Shown: positions 51,090 to 60,563 of the stretch, one piece after another
How the letters are laid out: each line of letters begins with the position of its first letter
Numbering within the stretch: position 1 is the first letter of the stretch
NCBI RefSeq assembly: GCF_008974225.1
Contig: NZ_BKZR01000005.1
Coordinates: forward strand, 1-64,000
Length of the DNA: 64,000 bases
Direction: 5' to 3'
Source: Weizmannia acidilactici
GTDB taxonomy: Bacteria > Bacillota > Bacilli > Bacillales > Bacillaceae_C
Program-made: the position numbers and the translations under genes
The notes under the pieces: model-generated
Told to the model about the DNA's origin: nothing
Seen by the model: only the letters and a program-made list of their open reading frames with translations
The model's database searches: none

Positions 51090-51403
51090 CTGGTTCAACT
51101 CCTTTGGCTGATTTTTCTGTCTGTGCAGTCCCCTAATTTTTTTATCGTTTAGTATGATGGTTCATAAATAGTCCTTTTGCCCTATATTGCAAAAAGTGAA
51201 AAGAGGGAAGAAGGCCTACATTCCCATCACACCGCTTTTTCTTTTCAAATGTGAGGATTTTATGAACATATTTTCATCTCGAATTTAAGGCTGGACTTGG
51301 CAGGGAAAAAGCCGGCTGCCAATCTTGTCGATTACCGGAAAGAGGATTAAAACGCTTACTTCGTCAAAAAATACGGCGATTTTAAAATTATTTAATTTTT
51401 CCC

Positions 51404-51432
51404 TTTACATAAATAAAAACACCTGTTAGAAT
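51404..51432 (+). promoter_or_regulatory. Sigma-A promoter of the ser operon
   Basis: TTTACA (51404-51409), 17-bp spacer, TAGAAT (51427-51432), directly ahead of the serine T-box leader. The 51110-51403 interval upstream holds no gene I can support. Confidence 0.7.
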
Positions 51433-51437
51433 ATTTT

Positions 51438-51715
51438 ACACAGAGAAAGTTAACCCCATTGGAAAAAGTAATGATGAAGAAGGCGTATTTGCAAAAAGCC
51501 ACAGAGAGTCGGTGGTTGCTGTGAACCGATGCTTTTGCCAATACAATGCCCAGCGCTTCTGAACTGGCCGGCTGAAATTGGAGTAGGCTGGACCCGGCAC
51601 ACGCCGTTATTTTGCCCAGAGGCTGCTTTTTCGCAGCAAAAGAGGGTGGCACCACGGTATATCACGTCCCTCATAACAAGGATCACCTTGTTATGAGGGC
51701 GTTTTATTTTTAATC
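51438..51715 (+). ncRNA. Serine T-box riboswitch
   Basis: T-box leader upstream of the aminotransferase-serA pair. AG bulge AGAGAGTCGGTGG lies near 51505. By alignment with the Trp leaders, the specifier is AGC (Ser) at 51552-51554 in CCCAGCGCTTCTGAA. The T-box GGTGGCACCACGG is at 51645-51657. The terminator stem CGTCCCTCATAACAA / TTGTTATGAGGGCG (51665-51701) is followed by TTTTATTTTT. Predicts induction when tRNA-Ser is uncharged. Confidence 0.88.
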
Positions 51716-51741
51716 TTTAAAAATGGAGGATTGACGCACAC

Positions 51742-52902
51742 ATGCTTTTTTGCAAGGAATCTTTATTCACACCCGGCCCGACACCTGTACCGGATCGAGT
51801 GAAACAAGCAATGAACCAGCCCATGGTGGCCCACCGCAGCGAAGTTTTTTCCAATAATCTCAAGCAGGTTGCAACCAGATTGATGCCGGTTTTCGGAAGC
51901 AAAGAACCGGTCATCGTCATAGCCGGCAGCGGGACATCCGCATTGGAAAGCGCCGTCTGCAACGTAGTCCATGAAGGCGACCATGTCGTTGTGGTTGTAA
52001 CCGGGGTATTTGGGGAACGTTTTGCCTCCATTTGCGAGTCATACGGTGTCAATGTACACCGCCTCGATATAGAATGGGGAACCGCCTGCCGCCCGGAACA
52101 GCTTGAAACTTTCTTAAAAGGCCTGGAACACCCGGTCAAAGCCGTTTTTGCCACTTATTGTGAAACATCGACATCAGTTTTAAACCCGGTCAAGGATCTT
52201 GGGGCGGTCGTAAAACGGCTGACGGACGCGCTGTACATCGTCGATGGTGTCAGCTGTATCGGCGGCGTGCCGGTGGATATGGAAGAATACCAGATCGATA
52301 TTCTTGTTTCCGGTTCGCAAAAAGCGCTGATGCTGCCGCCGGGACTTGCCTTTGTCGCAGTGAACAAGCGTGCCAAAGAAGAAATCAAAAACGGGCCGAA
52401 AAAACGGTTTTACCTCGACTTAAACCGTTATATCCAATCATATGATGAAGGGACGACAACGCCGTTTACCCCGCCTGTCTCAATGGTTTACGGCGCCAAC
52501 GAAGTATGCCAAATGATTGAAGAGGAAGGTTTTGGCAATGTCATTAAGCGGCATGAAATTTTAAGGGATATGACCCGTGCCGGCGTGAAAGCCCTTGGTC
52601 TTCCGCTTTTAGTGGAAAATGATGCGGATGCCTCACCTACGGTTACCGCCGTCAAACCGGCTGACGGCAAAGCAAACGTGATCAAAAAATACTTACAGGA
52701 ACATTTTTCTATGGCCATCGCAAGCGGGCAGAAGCAGCTGAAAGGGAAAATTTTCCGCATCGGCCATATGGGCTACAGCACCCCATTTGATGTTTTAAAC
52801 GTTTTAACAGCATTGGAAATGGTTGTACACGAATTGGAAGGAAGAGATACATTTGGCATTGCGGTGAAAAAAGCAGAGGAGGTATGGAAAGCACATGTTT
52901 AA
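51742..52902 (+). CDS. Class V PLP aminotransferase, likely acting as phosphoserine transaminase
   Basis: 386-residue fold-type I aminotransferase of the alanine-glyoxylate / serine-pyruvate group. TPGPTPVP is at 10-17, HRSEVF near 31, the AGSGTSALES phosphate loop at 61-70, and PLP Lys194 in VSGSQKALMLPPG. It is not the classical SerC sequence. It precedes serA with an 8-nt overlap, behind a serine T-box, which strongly implies conversion of 3-phosphohydroxypyruvate to phosphoserine. Non-orthologous transaminases of this type do that job in some archaea and thermophiles. The ATG has GGAGG 11 nt upstream. Reaction is inferred from context. Confidence 0.85.
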   Translation: MLFCKESLFTPGPTPVPDRVKQAMNQPMVAHRSEVFSNNLKQVATRLMPVFGSKEPVIVIAGSGTSALESAVCNVVHEGDHVVVVVTGVFGERFASICESYGVNVHRLDIEWGTACRPEQLETFLKGLEHPVKAVFATYCETSTSVLNPVKDLGAVVKRLTDALYIVDGVSCIGGVPVDMEEYQIDILVSGSQKALMLPPGLAFVAVNKRAKEEIKNGPKKRFYLDLNRYIQSYDEGTTTPFTPPVSMVYGANEVCQMIEEEGFGNVIKRHEILRDMTRAGVKALGLPLLVENDADASPTVTAVKPADGKANVIKKYLQEHFSMAIASGQKQLKGKIFRIGHMGYSTPFDVLNVLTALEMVVHELEGRDTFGIAVKKAEEVWKAHV

Positions 52903-54520
52903 AATTTTGGTCACGGATAAAGTCAGCGAAGAAGGCCTGAAAAAATTATATGCACACAAAGATTTTATCGTCGAACATAAACCCGGGATCGCGCCGCAGG
53001 ATCTGAAGGCAGTGATCGGACAGTATGACGGCCTGATCGTGCGCAACCAGACAAAAGTCACAAAAGACATTATTGAAGCGGCCGGCAATTTGCGCGTCAT
53101 TGCCCGTGCCGGCGTCGGCGTCGACAATATTGATGTCGATGCAGCCACCAGAAAAGGAATCATTGTCGTCAATTCGCCGGGCGGAAATACCATTTCAGCA
53201 ACAGAACACACTTTGGCCATGATGCTTTCCCTCTCCCGCAATATTCCTCAGGCCCACCGATCCGCTTCCAGGGGAAAATGGGAACGCGAAAAATTTAAAG
53301 GCGTCGAGCTTTTCAAGAAAACGCTCGGCATCATCGGAACAGGGAAAATCGGCACAGAGGTTACAAAACGGGCAAAAGCATTTGAAATGACGGTACTCGG
53401 TTATGACCCGTACTTAACGGAAGAACGTGCTAGCAAGCTCGGCATTAAGAAAGCGACGCTTGATGAAATTGCCGCGCAATCCGATTTTATTACCCTCCAT
53501 ACGCCGCTCATGAAAGAAACAAGGCACATGATCGATGAAACATTTTTGGCGAAAACGAAAAAAGGCGTACGCATCATCAACTGCGCGCGCGGCGGGCTTG
53601 TCGACGAGCAGGCGCTCCTTAAGGCGCTGAAGGAAGGCCGTGTCGCCGGCGCCGCTTTGGACGTATTTGAGAAAGAGCCGGAAATCACGCCGGGGCTTTT
53701 AGAACTGCCGAATGTGATTGTCACGCCGCATCTGGGCGCATCGACCCAGGAAGCGCAAATCCGGGTGGCCGTCGATGTCAGCGAAGAAATCATCAATATT
53801 TTTGAATCACAGGCAATCCGAAACGCCATCAATATGCCGCAGACTTCCGGGGAAAACTGGGAACGGATGGAACCGTACCTGCTCCTCGGCGAACAGGTGG
53901 CACAACTCGGCATCCAATTGCTTCGTGAAGCGCCGGAAAAAATTGAAATTACGTATGCCGGCGACTTGCTCGAAGAAGATACGAAGCTGTTGACGAGAAC
54001 AATCATTAAAGGCATTCTCAGCCACCATCTCGGCAGCACGGTCAATCTTGTCAACGCCCTCCATCTGTTGAAAGAGCAGGGGCTGACTTACAACATCCAG
54101 CGGAATGCTTCGTTCAAGGGCTTCTCCAATTATTTGGAACTTTCGCTTTACAAAGAAGGCAAGCAAGTCAATATCGGTGCTTCGATCATCAACGGATTCG
54201 GCGGCCGCATCGTCAAATTAAACGATTACCGTGTCGATATCCGGCCGGAACAGCATCTGCTTTATATCCGGCATCTTGATATTCCGGGCATGATCGGCCA
54301 GGTCGGCTCAATCCTCGGCGATAATGACACGAATATCGGCACAATGCAGGTCGGCCGGAAAGAAATCGGCGGTGAAGCCATCATGGTGCTGACTTTAGAT
54401 AAAACCGTCAGCCGCAAAGTGCTGGATCAACTAAGAGGTCTGATCGGCATGAAAGATGTCCAAATTTTAGAACTGACAACAGGATATACCTTTCAGGAAG
54501 AGCCCTTTGTAGAGGTGTAA
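52895..54520 (+). CDS. serA: D-3-phosphoglycerate dehydrogenase
   Basis: Oxidises 3-phosphoglycerate to 3-phosphohydroxypyruvate, the committed step of serine synthesis. 541 residues, long form. A catalytic D-2-hydroxyacid dehydrogenase part occupies 1-310 (Rossmann GTGKIG near 149, NCARGGLVDE, EKEP, TPHLGAST). The allosteric substrate-binding domain (about 320-445) and a C-terminal ACT domain (about 455-530, DIPGMIGQVG) give serine feedback. It overlaps the upstream aminotransferase by 8 nt; a terminator follows at once. Confidence 0.96.
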   Translation: MFKILVTDKVSEEGLKKLYAHKDFIVEHKPGIAPQDLKAVIGQYDGLIVRNQTKVTKDIIEAAGNLRVIARAGVGVDNIDVDAATRKGIIVVNSPGGNTISATEHTLAMMLSLSRNIPQAHRSASRGKWEREKFKGVELFKKTLGIIGTGKIGTEVTKRAKAFEMTVLGYDPYLTEERASKLGIKKATLDEIAAQSDFITLHTPLMKETRHMIDETFLAKTKKGVRIINCARGGLVDEQALLKALKEGRVAGAALDVFEKEPEITPGLLELPNVIVTPHLGASTQEAQIRVAVDVSEEIINIFESQAIRNAINMPQTSGENWERMEPYLLLGEQVAQLGIQLLREAPEKIEITYAGDLLEEDTKLLTRTIIKGILSHHLGSTVNLVNALHLLKEQGLTYNIQRNASFKGFSNYLELSLYKEGKQVNIGASIINGFGGRIVKLNDYRVDIRPEQHLLYIRHLDIPGMIGQVGSILGDNDTNIGTMQVGRKEIGGEAIMVLTLDKTVSRKVLDQLRGLIGMKDVQILELTTGYTFQEEPFVEV

Positions 54521-54523
54521 TGG

Positions 54524-54563
54524 GAAAAAAGCATTCACGCAGTACAGCGTGAACGCTTTTTTT
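54524..54563 (+). terminator. Terminator of serA
   Basis: AAAAAAGCATTCACGC-agtaca-GCGTGAACGCTTTTTTT, starting 4 nt after the stop. Confidence 0.93.
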
Positions 54564-54621
54564 GAATGGGAATGGACACATTTGAATACGACAAAAGTCC
54601 AGCCCGCTTTTCTGTCTCTGC

Positions 54622-55650
54622 TTACTGTACTTCCATTCGCAGATCGCCGGCTTTCGCCCATCCAAGTACTTTCAGGAAATGGTAAATGCCAAGTGTCGTA
54701 AAAATCGGCAAGATAATGCCCGATGCCACAAAGGCAAGCAACACACCGACGCCCTGGTTCGCCAAGATATTCAGTGGAGCGATCAAAGAATTCAAGCCAA
54801 GCCCGCCGAGTTCATACGGTACTTTCAAATGGAACGCCATCGTCGCAACCGGTGCGCAAATGAGCGACGAAATAAATGGTGGAATGACAAGGCGCGGATT
54901 TTTGATCAAATTCGGGAACTGTACTTTTGGTGTAATCAACGATTGGGCAATGTTTCCGCCCCAGTCATTCTGCTTCAACGACATTGCCGTGAAACCAACA
55001 AATTGCACTGTACATCCGATCAGAGCGGCTGCGCTCGAAACCGGGTCAAGCTGCAACGCAATCGCAAGTGCAGCCGAAGATGACGGCGACATCAAGAGAA
55101 TGCTCCAAACAAGCGATACAACCATCGAACCTAAAAGTGGTGAACCTTGTACAGATGTAGTGATTTCCCCGCTCAGCCATTGCAAAAACGGTGTTGTCAC
55201 AGCAGCCAGCCCGGCTCCGGCAACTCCGCCGACAAGAATAGACGCAAACGGAATAGCCATCATATCCAGCTTCGTTTTTCCTGTAATACGTTTCCCAACC
55301 CAGGTTGCAACAACAGCAGCCAGCACCGCGCTGACAGGCTGGCCCGTTGCGATCGTAATTAAACCATCCGATGTCGTGTGAATTGCATTACCGCCAACCG
55401 CCGCGCAGGCCATTGCGCTGAAAATAACCAAAGTATTGCCGCCGAGCTGGTATGCGACACCTGCACCAATCGCCGGAGCGAGCAGCGATTTCGTAGCGGC
55501 ACCGATCGTAAGAAATCCGTCCCAGCCTAAAAATTTGCCAAATGTTTCAAATAATAGACCAAGCCCCAAAGTCACCAGTACTGCGTTCGCAATCCCTGCA
55601 GACGCCTTATAACTTCGATCAATGATGTAATCTTTTGTAGCCTGTTTCAT
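54622..55650 (-). CDS. Orphan PTS EIIC-like membrane protein (PTS_EIIC_2 type)
   Basis: 342-residue polytopic protein with about eight to ten hydrophobic segments, Gly/Ala-rich. It resembles the PTS_EIIC_2 family (VTLGLGLLFETFG, GGNTLVIFSAMACAAVGGNAIH, SPSSSAALAIAL, GGLGLNSLIAPL). No EIIA or EIIB domain or gene is adjacent, so it may not be a sugar PTS at all; members are often stand-alone transporters of unknown substrate. ATG 55650 has GGGAG 8 nt upstream. Its leader contains a hairpin with a T run, suggesting attenuation. Confidence 0.75.
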   Translation of the reverse strand: MKQATKDYIIDRSYKASAGIANAVLVTLGLGLLFETFGKFLGWDGFLTIGAATKSLLAPAIGAGVAYQLGGNTLVIFSAMACAAVGGNAIHTTSDGLITIATGQPVSAVLAAVVATWVGKRITGKTKLDMMAIPFASILVGGVAGAGLAAVTTPFLQWLSGEITTSVQGSPLLGSMVVSLVWSILLMSPSSSAALAIALQLDPVSSAAALIGCTVQFVGFTAMSLKQNDWGGNIAQSLITPKVQFPNLIKNPRLVIPPFISSLICAPVATMAFHLKVPYELGGLGLNSLIAPLNILANQGVGVLLAFVASGIILPIFTTLGIYHFLKVLGWAKAGDLRMEVQ

Positions 55651-55701
55651 CTTCCCCACTCCCATATTGTTGTTATAATATTCTGTAATCGTTACCCGAA
55701 T

Positions 55702-55761
55702 AAAAAACCAACTGCAATAGGCGCTTTTATCTGTTTGGGCGCCTCATTTTTGGATGGTTGG
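55702..55761 (-). promoter_or_regulatory. Structured leader with terminator upstream of the EIIC-like gene
   Basis: Minus strand: outer stem CCAAC (complement of 55757-55761) / GTTGG (55708-55712), inner stem GGCGC / GCGCC (55739-55743 with 55720-55724), then TTTTTTATT, about 50 nt before the ATG. It has the form of an intrinsic terminator inside a 5' leader and could be the expression platform of an unrecognised riboswitch. I cannot assign a class. Confidence 0.5.
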
Positions 55762-56125
55762 CGGACTAAAACAAATCTAATTGTGTGAATATGTCAACAC
55801 CGCTTCAGTATAAGAGAATGATGTGCAAAATTTCAGATTTAAGAAAATATATCATCCAGGTCTGCCCCTTTTTGCTTTGATGTTGAAATATTACATCAAT
55901 TAAAAAATAAAGTCAATCTTATATTTTATTTAAAAATATTATTTTTTAACATTTTTTATCCTACTCGTAACGGTTTGCGCTCTTGTTCCGTTTAATATAA
56001 ACTATTTCAACAAAGTAAGCTTGTTCGTTTTTCTCACCAAAAATTTCTTGTAAAGTTTTCACTTAACCTAATGCAAGCGCCATTTTTTGAAAATTCATTT
56101 TTCGTATGTGATAAAATATGCCATA
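55762..56125. other. AT-rich intergenic stretch without a gene
   Basis: About 360 bp, strongly AT-rich, between the EIIC-like leader and the HAD gene terminator. A TTGACA on the minus strand near 55793 could be the -35 of the EIIC-like gene, but no good -10 follows. No open frame is supported. Confidence 0.5.
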
Positions 56126-56157
56126 CAAAAAAGGCATGGCGGTGCATGCCTTTTTTG
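56126..56157. terminator. Terminator of the HAD hydrolase gene
   Basis: AAAAAAGGCATG-gcggtg-CATGCCTTTTTT, bidirectional form, adjacent to the stop at 56159. Confidence 0.92.
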
Positions 56158-56158
56158 C

Positions 56159-57289
56159 TTACATAAAAATAGTTTTGAGATCTGTCACATTTTCAAAAAT
56201 ATAATCGGCGCCATGGGCTTCAAATTCAACCCTTGCCTCTTTGCCGGATAAGCCGGTTAAAATCCCGGCAAAAACGCAGCCCATTTTTTGTGCTGCCAAA
56301 AGATCAGCAAGTGAATCGCCGACGATTAAAACTTCTTTTCCGTTTTTAAGCGGAAGCGGGGTGTTCACACAATCACGGACAGAGGTCTGCTTTCCTTCTA
56401 AAGCGAACAAATAGGTGAAAGGATTCGGTTTTGCAAGCGGGGTGGCGCTGCCCAGTTCCCCTTCCGCCTTTAAAACTTCGTCCGCGGTCACAATATGGTT
56501 TTCATCAAATAAAGGCAGCCAACCCAGCGCGCGGAACGGCCCGTACGTTTCCAGCTGCGGCCTCCCCGTCCCGACGCCGAGGTTCAATCCTTTTTCCGAC
56601 AGATAAGAAAATAAATCAGCAATCTCTTCCGGCCCGGCAAGCGGAATTTCTTCTTCCAAAAATCCTTTTTTCCCGGTTTGAACGCTTGGTTTCCCGGTGG
56701 AAGCAAGAATATGTTGGTCACCAACATACCATTCTTGGGAAGCATGTTCACACACAGACCAGAGCGCACCCTTTCTCCCAAGCGCTGTGCCGGTGATGCC
56801 GAATTTTTCAAAAGCAAGCTGATCCAATACCTTCAGCAAATCCTGTTTTGTTTCCGGCCTTCCCGCAAAATCTTTTAAAAATACCCCAAAATCCGTGGAT
56901 ACTTGATAGTTTGCAAGTATTCCGCGGATATCGCCTAGCACCTCGTAATCGATCTCGTGCGTCAGCCACTCCCGGATTTTGCCGGCCTCTTTTTCCTTAA
57001 TCTGCGAAAGCAAGTGCAATAGCTGGCAAGTGAACGTTAAATAGATCATGTCCCAATTGGCGTTCATGCCTTGTGATTTTAGATGCCGGAGCACCTGGTC
57101 GTTTCGGAAAACTTCAGCCCGGATGCGTGTAATTTCTTCATCCGATAATGTGGTTTTAAATTTTTCCGGTGCAAGCCCTAAATAATGGCTGCTATGTATC
57201 ATTTCCCAAACGGTTAAGCCCGAAGCGTCAAAATAGCGCTCTTCGCTTAGCAAAACACCGTCCACATCAAATAATACCGTTCGAATCAT
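56159..57289 (-). CDS. HAD-superfamily hydrolase, large-cap
   Basis: 376-residue haloacid-dehalogenase-fold phosphatase. Motif I is FDVDGV with nucleophile Asp8 and general acid Asp10. Motif II GVGTGRP lies near 243. Motif IV GDSLADLLAAQKMG near 335 carries the metal-binding Asp. Between motifs I and II lies an unusually long insert (about 20-215) with a helical cap. Length is well above ordinary HAD phosphatases (about 220). Substrate unknown, and neighbours give no hint. ATG 57289 follows AGAGGTGAAGAG. Confidence 0.85.
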   Translation of the reverse strand: MIRTVLFDVDGVLLSEERYFDASGLTVWEMIHSSHYLGLAPEKFKTTLSDEEITRIRAEVFRNDQVLRHLKSQGMNANWDMIYLTFTCQLLHLLSQIKEKEAGKIREWLTHEIDYEVLGDIRGILANYQVSTDFGVFLKDFAGRPETKQDLLKVLDQLAFEKFGITGTALGRKGALWSVCEHASQEWYVGDQHILASTGKPSVQTGKKGFLEEEIPLAGPEEIADLFSYLSEKGLNLGVGTGRPQLETYGPFRALGWLPLFDENHIVTADEVLKAEGELGSATPLAKPNPFTYLFALEGKQTSVRDCVNTPLPLKNGKEVLIVGDSLADLLAAQKMGCVFAGILTGLSGKEARVEFEAHGADYIFENVTDLKTIFM

Positions 57290-57454
57290 CTCTTCACCTC
57301 TTTCCAACATTAGTGTAACAAAATATTGCGTTTTTTCATATATTTTTTGAAGACTTTGTTAGCAAAACTGGGAAATGCGCAAAGAAAAGGCGCCTTGGGC
57401 AATATAAAGGTGAATGTCGCCTTAATATATTGCACCGGTTCGGCGCCCCGCTTT

Positions 57455-58455
57455 CTATAGTGAAACAAGCTTATGTTTTTTTTTGCCTGCCATTGCCAGC
57501 CGTTTGAAGTAGGAAATTTTATCCAGATCGGCATTTCCGCCGCTGACCACGATGCCGATATGCCTGCCGGGCACGCCCAGTTTGCCGCTCAATACGGCCG
57601 CAAATGCCGCGGCACCTGCACCCTCGACAAACATCTTCTCGCGCTCTAGCATATAAATAATGGCTGTGGCAATCTCTTCGTCGCTTACGATGACAATATC
57701 ATCCACATACCGGCTGATCAGCGGAAAAGTAAGCTCCCCAGTTTCTTTGACGAGTATGCCGTCCGCGATGCCCGAGACATGGGCAAGCCGCCCGCTTCCC
57801 ATTCCTTTAAAAAGGTTGTAGGCAGACGGAGCCCCTTCCGATTGCACCCCGATGACCCGGATTTTTGAATCATAATTTTTCAGCATGCAGGCCATGCCGG
57901 CAATCAAACCACCACCACCGACAGGAATGACCACGGTGTCGAGGTCGGCGCACTGCTGGATCATTTCAAGTGCAATCGTACCCTGGCCGGCCATCACTTC
58001 ATAATCGTCAAAAGGGTGAATAAACGTTGCACCGCTGATTTGCTGGTCTAAAACAGCAGCTTCATAAGCTTCTTGAAAAGATTCGCCGGTCAACACGACT
58101 TCCGCGCCATACGCTTTTGTCGCCATGACTTTCGCGAGCGGCGTTTTTTCTGGCATATAAATTTTCGCTTTAATACCCTGCTTCGTTGCCGAAAAAGCCA
58201 CCCCCTGCGCATGGTTGCCGGCGGACGCAGCAATCACGCCGTTTTTCCTCGCCGCACCGGACAGGTTCGTAATCTTATTCAGCGCGCCCCTGATCTTAAA
58301 AGAACCGGTGCGCTGCAAGTTTTCCATTTTAAAATATAATCTCGTTCCCGCCATTTCATTGAATGTCGCCGATTGGTTCAACGGCGTCCGGTGCACGATC
58401 GGCAATAAATTTTCAAACGCTTCTATAACGTCTTTCGTTTGTAAAGAATCCCCAT
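57455..58455 (-). CDS. ilvA: Threonine dehydratase, short form, with an N-terminal frameshift
   Basis: PLP enzyme deaminating threonine to 2-oxobutyrate, the entry to isoleucine. From TTG 58405 a 316-residue frame includes PLP Lys37 (GSFKIRGA), ASAGNHAQGVAF and the glycine loop VGGGGLIAG. There is no C-terminal ACT-like regulatory domain, so it is the short TdcB-like type. The natural start appears to be ATG 58455, 8 nt after the leuD stop. Its frame breaks in a run of four G (58450-58453), and five G would give MGDSLQTKDVIEAFENLLPIV in frame. As written, translation must use TTG 58405, losing about 17 residues. Last gene of the ilv-leu operon. Confidence 0.82.
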
Positions 58456-58463
58456 TGTCCTTT

Positions 58464-59054
58464 TCACACTCCTACTTGTGCTGACGCTTCATATTTTGAA
58501 ATTTCATCTTCAAGCAGCAATGTCAGCCCGATTTCATCCAGTCCCTTTAACAGCATATTCTTCTGGTACGGATCAATGTCAAAATGAATGGCTTTTTCCC
58601 CATTTAATACCACTTGTTTTTCAAGATCCACCGTCACATACAGCGATTGCGCCTCTGCAGCCTCCATCAGCTGCTTAACTTCTTCTTCCGGTAGCATAAC
58701 CGTTAATATCCCGTTTTTCAGGCAGTTGTTGTAAAAAATATCGGCAAAACTCGGCGCGATGATCACTTTAAATCCGTAGTCCTGCAGGGCCCACGGCGCA
58801 TGCTCGCGCGAGGACCCGCATCCGAAATTTTCTCCCGCAATCAGAATAGATGCGCCGGTGTATTTCGGGTCGTTTAAAGGAAAATCACCCCGTTTTTCCC
58901 CGTTCTCATCAAAGCGCCAATTATAAAACAAGCATTTCCCGAACCCTTGCCGCTCAATTCTTTTTAAAAATTGTTTTGGGATAATTTGGTCGGTATCAAC
59001 ATTTTTCCTGTCCAAAGGGAATACGAGGCCAGAAAAAGTTTGAAATGGCTCCAT
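58464..59054 (-). CDS. leuD: 3-isopropylmalate dehydratase small subunit
   Basis: With LeuC isomerises 2-isopropylmalate to 3-isopropylmalate. 196 residues, aconitase swivel domain. DTDQIIPKQFLKRI lies near 19-32 and GENFGCGSSREHAPWAL near 73-89. It starts 15 nt after leuC and is followed by the threonine dehydratase. Confidence 0.96.
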   Translation of the reverse strand: MEPFQTFSGLVFPLDRKNVDTDQIIPKQFLKRIERQGFGKCLFYNWRFDENGEKRGDFPLNDPKYTGASILIAGENFGCGSSREHAPWALQDYGFKVIIAPSFADIFYNNCLKNGILTVMLPEEEVKQLMEAAEAQSLYVTVDLEKQVVLNGEKAIHFDIDPYQKNMLLKGLDEIGLTLLLEDEISKYEASAQVGV

Positions 59055-59069
59055 TTGCTTTTGCCCCCT

Positions 59070-60488
59070 TTACATGATTAATGCGCCGGCTTGATCCAGT
59101 TTCCTGACATCGACAAATTTGCCGTAAATCGCAGCAGCCGCTGCCATGGCCGGGCTAACGAGATGCGTTCTTGCGCCGGCCCCCTGCCTGCCTTCAAAAT
59201 TCCGGTTCGATGTGGAGGCGCATCTTTCCCCGGCCGGAACGATATCATCATTCATGGCCAGGCACATGCTGCATCCGGATTCGCGCCATTCAAACCCGGC
59301 TTCTATAAAAATTTTATCCAGCCCTTCTTCTTCCGCTCGGGCTTTCACGCTTTGCGAACCAGGTACAACTAAAGCGCGGACCCCTTCTCTGACGTGCCGG
59401 CCCTTTACAATTTCTGCAGCCGCCCTCAAATCGGCAAGGCGTGAGTTTGTGCACGATCCGATAAACACATGCTGGACGGGAATATCGGTAATTTTTGTCC
59501 CCGGTTCGAGGCCCATATAGCGCAATGCTTTTTCAACCGCCTGGCGTTCACCCGGATCATCGATTTCCGCCGGATCCGGCAGTTTTTCGCTGACCGGCAG
59601 GCACATCGACGGGTTCGTTCCCCATGTCACTTGCGGTTCGATTTCGCTTGCATCCATTTCAAGCGTGCGGTCGTAAACCGCCCCTTCATCCGATGCAAGC
59701 GAAAGCCAGTAAGCCGCTTTTTCTTCAAAATCTTCTTTCGGCGCGTATTTTCTCCCTCGCAAAAACGAAATGGTCGTTTCATCCGGGCTGATGAGACCTG
59801 CCCTGGCACCGGCTTCAATCGACATATTGCAGACGGTCATCCGCTCTTCCATTGATAAATTACGGATTGCCTCCCCGGTGTATTCGACAATATAACCGGT
59901 TCCGACGCCGATGCCGAATTTTGCAATAATGGCGAGGATTAAGTCTTTTGCCGTGACGCCCGGACCGAGCTTGCCGTTGATTTTAATTTGCATCGTTTTC
60001 GGCCGCTTTTGCCAAAGTGTCTGTGTCGCCAAAACATGCTCGACTTCGCTTGTACCTATGCCGAACGCGATCGCGCCAAACGCGCCGTGCGTTGATGTAT
60101 GGCTGTCCCCGCATACAATCGTTTTCCCCGGCTGTGTCAGCCCGAGTTCAGGCCCGATGACATGGACAATCCCCTGATCCGGATGATTGATCCCAGCGAG
60201 AGGAATGCCAAATTCCTGGCAGTTTTTTTCCAAAGTTGACATTTGTTTTTTCGAAATCGGGTCTTTTGAGATCCTGCCCCTTGTTGTGGCAACATTGTGG
60301 TCAACCGTTGCAAACGTCAAATCCGGCCTTCTCACTTTGCGGTTATTCATTCTCAGCCCTTCGAACGCCTGCGGGGAAGTAACCTCATGGACCAAATGAA
60401 GGTCGATATAGAGGAGGTCCGGCTTCCCTTCTTCTCGGTGGACCAAATGGTTTTCCCAAATTTTGTCGATAATCGTTTTCGGTGCCAT
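59070..60488 (-). CDS. leuC: 3-isopropylmalate dehydratase large subunit
   Basis: 472-residue aconitase-type subunit that holds the 4Fe-4S cluster. Cluster cysteines lie in FIGSCTNSRLADLR near 347 and in SGCSMCLAMN near 408-411. VCGDSHTSTHGAFG near 131 is the other family signature. Second part of the LeuCD enzyme. Confidence 0.97.
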   Translation of the reverse strand: MAPKTIIDKIWENHLVHREEGKPDLLYIDLHLVHEVTSPQAFEGLRMNNRKVRRPDLTFATVDHNVATTRGRISKDPISKKQMSTLEKNCQEFGIPLAGINHPDQGIVHVIGPELGLTQPGKTIVCGDSHTSTHGAFGAIAFGIGTSEVEHVLATQTLWQKRPKTMQIKINGKLGPGVTAKDLILAIIAKFGIGVGTGYIVEYTGEAIRNLSMEERMTVCNMSIEAGARAGLISPDETTISFLRGRKYAPKEDFEEKAAYWLSLASDEGAVYDRTLEMDASEIEPQVTWGTNPSMCLPVSEKLPDPAEIDDPGERQAVEKALRYMGLEPGTKITDIPVQHVFIGSCTNSRLADLRAAAEIVKGRHVREGVRALVVPGSQSVKARAEEEGLDKIFIEAGFEWRESGCSMCLAMNDDIVPAGERCASTSNRNFEGRQGAGARTHLVSPAMAAAAAIYGKFVDVRKLDQAGALIM

Positions 60489-60563
60489 CGTATCACTCCC
60501 ATCCGTTGCTTTTTATTGTCTCCATATGTCATCCGCAGATGACGCCCCATTAAACTCCGGAAA

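Noticed and set aside
51290..51400. Short open frames in the ser upstream region
   Set aside because: No start with ribosome site and no family similarity; probably noncoding.
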